From an uncultured Peptococcaceae bacterium (lineage in GTDB: Bacteria > Bacillota > Peptococcia > Peptococcales > Peptococcaceae): 8,484 nucleotides of DNA. The notes under the pieces are model-generated. The model was given only the letters and a program-made list of their open reading frames with translations. It did no database searches and was not told where the DNA came from. Made by a program: the position numbers and the translations under genes. Shown one piece after another: positions 6,582-8,484 of the stretch; the first letter of the stretch is position 1; every line of letters begins with the position of its first letter. The stretch is taken from the NCBI GenBank assembly GCA_902462325.1, contig CABQBF010000116.1:1-8484 (forward strand), read 5' to 3'.

Positions 6582-7229
6582 ATGAGAACAAAAGAACGGG
6601 GGCTCAGCAAACGGCAAGCCGAAATTTTAGATTATATTGTCCGTCAAATCAATCTCAAAGGCTATCCGCCGTCGGTACGGGAAATTGGCGAGGCTGTAGG
6701 GCTGCAATCCAGCTCCACTGTACACAATCATCTTACCCAGTTAGAGCAAAAGGGCTACATTCGCCGGGACCCTACCAAACCAAGAGCTATCATGGTATTG
6801 AAAACAAACGACGAAATGGATGCGTTCTACGAAGAAGAAAAACCTTTCGATGAAATGATTAACGTGCCGATTATCGGCGCAGTAGCCGCCGGGACGCCCA
6901 TTCTGGCCAGTCAGAATGTCGAAGACACCATCACCTTTCCCATGCACTTAATTCGCAGCAACAATTCCTTCATGCTGCGCGTAAAAGGCGACAGTATGAT
7001 TAATGCCGGCATCTTTGACGGCGACTTGCTAATCGTAACGCCGCAAAAGGTAGCCAATAACGGCGATATCGTGGTAGCCGTGATTGGCGAAGAAGCCACC
7101 GTAAAGACTTTTTACCGGGAAAAAGGCCGTATTCGCCTACAGCCGGAAAACGACGCCATGGATCCAATCTATGTCACCGAAGTAGAATTAGCCGGGAAAG
7201 TCACCGGGTTATTCCGCTCCATGCATTAA
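6582..7229 (+). CDS. lexA: SOS response transcriptional repressor LexA
   Basis: LexA represses DNA-damage genes and inactivates itself by RecA-stimulated self-cleavage. The 215 residues comprise an N-terminal winged-helix domain (about 1-70; RQAEILDYIV, GYPPSVREIGEAVG, SSSTVHNHLTQLE), an acidic linker, and the C-terminal S24 peptidase-like domain. The cleavage site is A103-G104 in AVAAGTPI; the catalytic residues are S138 (KGDSMI) and K175 (EATVKTF), so it should be active. The start is ATG, 8 bases after AAGGAG. It is the only complete plus-strand gene in the window, is transcribed alone, and ends at a strong terminator shared with the convergent coiled-coil operon. Its own promoter carries a LexA-box-like operator. 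Confidence 0.98.
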   Translation: MRTKERGLSKRQAEILDYIVRQINLKGYPPSVREIGEAVGLQSSSTVHNHLTQLEQKGYIRRDPTKPRAIMVLKTNDEMDAFYEEEKPFDEMINVPIIGAVAAGTPILASQNVEDTITFPMHLIRSNNSFMLRVKGDSMINAGIFDGDLLIVTPQKVANNGDIVVAVIGEEATVKTFYREKGRIRLQPENDAMDPIYVTEVELAGKVTGLFRSMH

Positions 7230-7231
7230 GA

Positions 7232-7279
7232 AAAAAGCCGCCCGTTATCTGCCAGAACACAGATAACGGGCGGCTTTTT
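7232..7279 (+). terminator. bidirectional intrinsic terminator after lexA
   Basis: A perfect 20-bp stem: arms 7232-7251 and 7260-7279, with the GC-rich core GCCGCCCGTTATCTG, around an 8-base loop. The plus strand ends in five T and the minus strand in six, so it stops lexA transcripts and those of the convergent coiled-coil operon. Confidence 0.95.
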
Positions 7280-7294
7280 ACTGTAAACTATATT

Positions 7295-7429
7295 CTACAT
7301 CAAAAATCTAAAGCAACTTCTAAACAGGACAGAAGTAAAATAACTCTTTCCAACACGATACAGTCTTCCCTCTTGAAGATCCCGACAAAAAATCCCCATC
7401 GCTCCTTCACAGTAGATGATATGGCTCAC
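7295..7429 (-). CDS. possible small ORF (44 codons) overlapping the coiled-coil operon
   Basis: A GTG overlaps the TGA of the preceding gene as GTGA and opens a 44-codon frame ending in TAG at 7295. The predicted peptide is basic and rich in aromatic residues, with three cysteines (for example IIYCEGAMGIFCRDLQ). It would lie on the same transcript, because the next strong minus-strand terminator is the bidirectional one at 7232-7279. The upstream ribosome binding site is poor, and an open frame of this length can arise by chance. No homology is recognised. Confidence 0.2.
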   Translation of the reverse strand: MSHIIYCEGAMGIFCRDLQEGRLYRVGKSYFTSVLFRSCFRFLM

Positions 7430-7686
7430 TTCGCCATTTTCAACTGCAATCTGGCTATATCACAAATATTTTTATCTGTTAAGCCTGATAATTCCTTATT
7501 CTGATTTTCCAGCGCAGCAATATTCTCATTGGTCCCATTCACGACTTCCAGAACAGTAGCAAGATTTTGCTTTGTTTCAAATTGTCCTTGCTTCAACTCT
7601 TTTACATCCTGTTTTAATTCAGAAATATCGCTTTTTATATCTTTTAATTCTGACAGAATTAACATTAAAGTATCATTCATATCCAT
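7426..7686 (-). CDS. small coiled-coil protein, paralogue 1 (unknown function)
   Basis: I do not recognise a named family. The 86-residue product is acidic/lysine-rich and almost entirely heptad-patterned: I, L and V recur at a/d positions through LILSELKDIKSDISELKQDV and on to the C-terminus. It should form a parallel or mixed coiled coil. No signal peptide, membrane segment or catalytic motif is visible. The start is the ATG at 7686, 8 bases after GGAGG; the in-frame ATG at 7701 lies directly before that site and is rejected. It follows its paralogue by 21 bases, with a nearly identical Shine-Dalgarno and start region, so the pair looks like a tandem duplication in one operon. Relative to the paralogue it carries a seven-residue insertion (GQFETKQ), exactly one heptad, before NLATV. 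Confidence 0.75.
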   Translation of the reverse strand: MDMNDTLMLILSELKDIKSDISELKQDVKELKQGQFETKQNLATVLEVVNGTNENIAALENQNKELSGLTDKNICDIARLQLKMAK

Positions 7687-7707
7687 AGGAAACACCTCCA
7701 TACTAGA

Positions 7708-7947
7708 CTATTTAGCGGCACGTAATTCTAAAATATCACCAGCGGCAATATTGACTTTTCTATCAACTGCACCGATCTTAGAGTTTAGGTCATGATTGGT
7801 TGCATTTATCGCTTCCATGACAGTAGCTAAATTATTTTTTAAAACGGAGACGTCTTGTTTCAAATCTTTCATATCTTTTTGCAGTTCATCCTGCTTTTTA
7901 TCCATGTTTGCTAACAATAACAGAATTCTGTCCAGTTTTTCTTCCAT
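7708..7947 (-). CDS. small coiled-coil protein, paralogue 2 (unknown function)
   Basis: The 79-residue product, MEEKLDRILLLLANMD and onward, is a heptad-repeat protein of unknown function. It shares LKQDV..LK and NLATV.E..N.TN with the gene just downstream. The start is the ATG at 7947, 8 bases after GGAGG; an in-frame ATG 18 codons upstream lies in the promoter region and is rejected. It is the first gene of a two-gene operon with its own promoter. The N-terminal LDRILLLLANMD could be an amphipathic or weakly hydrophobic helix, but is too short and charged for a membrane span. A scaffolding or self-assembly role is possible, but nothing in the neighbourhood (lexA, tRNA-Gly) indicates a process. 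Confidence 0.78.
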   Translation of the reverse strand: MEEKLDRILLLLANMDKKQDELQKDMKDLKQDVSVLKNNLATVMEAINATNHDLNSKIGAVDRKVNIAAGDILELRAAK

Positions 7948-7968
7948 GGAAAACACCTCCCTTTTTAT

Positions 7969-7997
7969 ATTATAACATTGCAATGCATACAGAACAA
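7969..7997 (-). promoter_or_regulatory. predicted promoter of the coiled-coil operon
   Basis: TTGTTC (7992-7997) and TATAAT (7969-7974) are 17 bases apart on the minus strand, about 21 bases upstream of the first start codon. The spacer contains the perfect palindrome CATTGCAATG (7976-7985), a possible operator. Confidence 0.75.
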
Positions 7998-8103
7998 GCA
8001 AAAAAGCGGCGCCTTTTATTTTTCAGCGCATTCCTGGCGAAACGAAAAGTTATCATGATGTAATAAAGCATGCTGAGATGGTTTTTCATCATATTGGCAA
8101 TAA

Positions 8104-8144
8104 CAAAAAACGATGATGTCCGCGTTTCCGCAGATATCATCGTT
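8104..8144 (-). terminator. intrinsic terminator after tRNA-Gly
   Basis: Arms 8109-8124 and 8129-8144 pair over 16 positions with one G-U and one mismatch around a TTTC loop. On the minus strand the stem is followed by a six-T run. It lies about 12 bases past the CCA of tRNA-Gly. Confidence 0.88.
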
Positions 8145-8156
8145 GAGCAAAAAATA

Positions 8157-8231
8157 TGGAGCGGAAGACGAGATTCGAACTCGCGACCCTCGCCTTGGCA
8201 AGGCGATGCTCTACCACTGAGCCACTTCCGC
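8157..8231 (-). tRNA. tRNA-Gly (anticodon GCC)
   Basis: The minus strand gives a complete cloverleaf. The acceptor GCGGAAG/CTTCCGC is fully paired with discriminator T, as is usual for bacterial tRNA-Gly. The D stem is GCTC/GAGC and the anticodon stem TCGCC/GGCGA with loop TTGCCAA. The T arm has GTTCGAATC. Anticodon GCC reads GGC and GGT. The terminal CCA is encoded (8157-8159), unlike in the tRNA-Arg of this window. Confidence 0.97.
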
Positions 8232-8292
8232 ATATGAAATTGTAAAGATGACGCTGACGACTCATTTTAAATGTCTCGCTACAATGCTAATC

Positions 8293-8321
8293 ATTATATC
8301 ACCAGGTCGAAAACTTGTAAA
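8293..8321 (-). promoter_or_regulatory. predicted promoter of tRNA-Gly
   Basis: TTTACA (8316-8321) and TATAAT (8293-8298) are 17 bases apart on the minus strand, close to consensus. The leader to the mature tRNA is about 55 bases. The apparent insertion sequence end begins about 30 bases upstream of the -35, so it leaves this promoter intact. Confidence 0.8.
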
Positions 8322-8395
8322 GAGGTAATTTGAAAAATTTTTATTTAATTGTGTAGCGTTACAATAGATGTGAGACCAAAAATAGGTAGAAAAAA

Positions 8396-8454
8396 GCGAT
8401 TGAGTTCATTAGAATAAAGTTACCACACCAAATCCAATGAAAGGACTCAATCGC
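8396..8454 (+). repeat. hairpin with the ribosome binding site in its bulge
   Basis: GCGATTGAGT (8396-8405) pairs perfectly with ACTCAATCGC (8445-8454). TCATT (8406-8410) pairs with AATGA (8436-8440), leaving AAGG (8441-8444) bulged. That bulge plus the next base is the ribosome binding site for the ATG at 8456. Such hairpins upstream of transposase genes can limit translation of transcripts that read in from outside the element. Confidence 0.7.
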
Positions 8455-8455
8455 C

Positions 8456-8484
8456 ATGGATAGTGTAGCACAGAAAACAAAACG
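8456..8484 (+). CDS. start of a truncated gene, probable transposase
   Basis: ATG at 8456 follows AAAGGA by about 10 bases. Only nine full codons are visible (MDSVAQKTK) before the window ends. The opening and the hairpin leader resemble transposase genes of IS elements in Clostridia, but this is pattern recall, not a match I could verify. An ordinary gene cannot be excluded. Confidence 0.4.

Larger units (their letters stand above)
8352..8484 (+). mobile_element. probable left end of an insertion sequence (partial)
   Basis: From about 8352 (TGTAGCGTTACAATAG...) the sequence reads like an IS end: a short non-coding leader, a hairpin and then a gene start running off the window. It stands apart from the tRNA-Gly unit. 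The exact left boundary, terminal repeat and target duplication cannot be confirmed because the right end is outside the window. The family is not determined. Confidence 0.45.

Noticed and set aside
7388..7430. Possible terminator directly after the coiled-coil operon (T6 at 7388-7393)
   Set aside because: The preceding sequence offers only a 4-bp CATC/GATG stem; the bidirectional terminator at 7232-7279 is far stronger.
7970..8233. Minus-strand open frame covering tRNA-Gly
   Set aside because: It spans the tRNA, its terminator and the next promoter; non-coding features explain the sequence.

Overview
The window looks like chromosomal DNA of a low-to-moderate GC member of the Bacillota (Firmicutes), probably Clostridia or Negativicutes; the sequence alone does not fix the genus. 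The reasons are strong GGAGG-type ribosome binding sites, frequent TTG starts, sigma-A promoters close to TTTACA-17-TATAAT, a Gram-positive-type LexA, a YjdF gene with a riboswitch-like leader, and the neighbourhood ftsK - rodZ - rimO - pgsA.

Layout. Bases 1-5474 (minus strand) carry, in order of transcription, ftsK (DNA translocase), a rodZ-like membrane-anchored HTH protein, rimO (ribosomal protein S12 methylthiotransferase) and the 5' end of pgsA (phosphatidylglycerophosphate synthase, cut by the window edge). rimO and pgsA overlap by four bases (ATGA). A strong intrinsic terminator separates rodZ from rimO, and rodZ has its own promoter, so these are probably two or three transcription units. 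Bases 5561-6169 hold a YjdF/DUF2992 gene on the same strand, with a promoter, a ~110-nt structured leader and a terminator; the leader contains a perfect 7-nt anti-Shine-Dalgarno, as expected of a translation-controlling yjdF-class riboswitch. Next comes a minus-strand tRNA-Arg(CCG) with its own promoter and terminator.

The only complete plus-strand gene is lexA (6582-7229). A LexA-box-like sequence overlaps its -35 element, and it ends at a strong bidirectional terminator. Facing it is a two-gene operon (7426-7947, minus) of short coiled-coil proteins that are clearly tandem paralogues of unknown function, with a possible third 44-codon ORF behind them. A minus-strand tRNA-Gly(GCC) follows, with promoter and terminator. 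The last ~130 bases look like the left end of an insertion sequence: a hairpin whose bulge contains the ribosome binding site lies just before the first codons of a plus-strand gene cut by the window end.

Most of the region is housekeeping (chromosome segregation, cell shape, SOS control, ribosome modification, phospholipid synthesis, translation). The less ordinary parts are the yjdF leader, the coiled-coil pair, the IS end with its RBS hairpin, and a weak LexA-like site at the ftsK promoter. I saw no CRISPR array, rRNA, prophage module or clearly new defence system. No stretch longer than about 300 bases lacks a gene.
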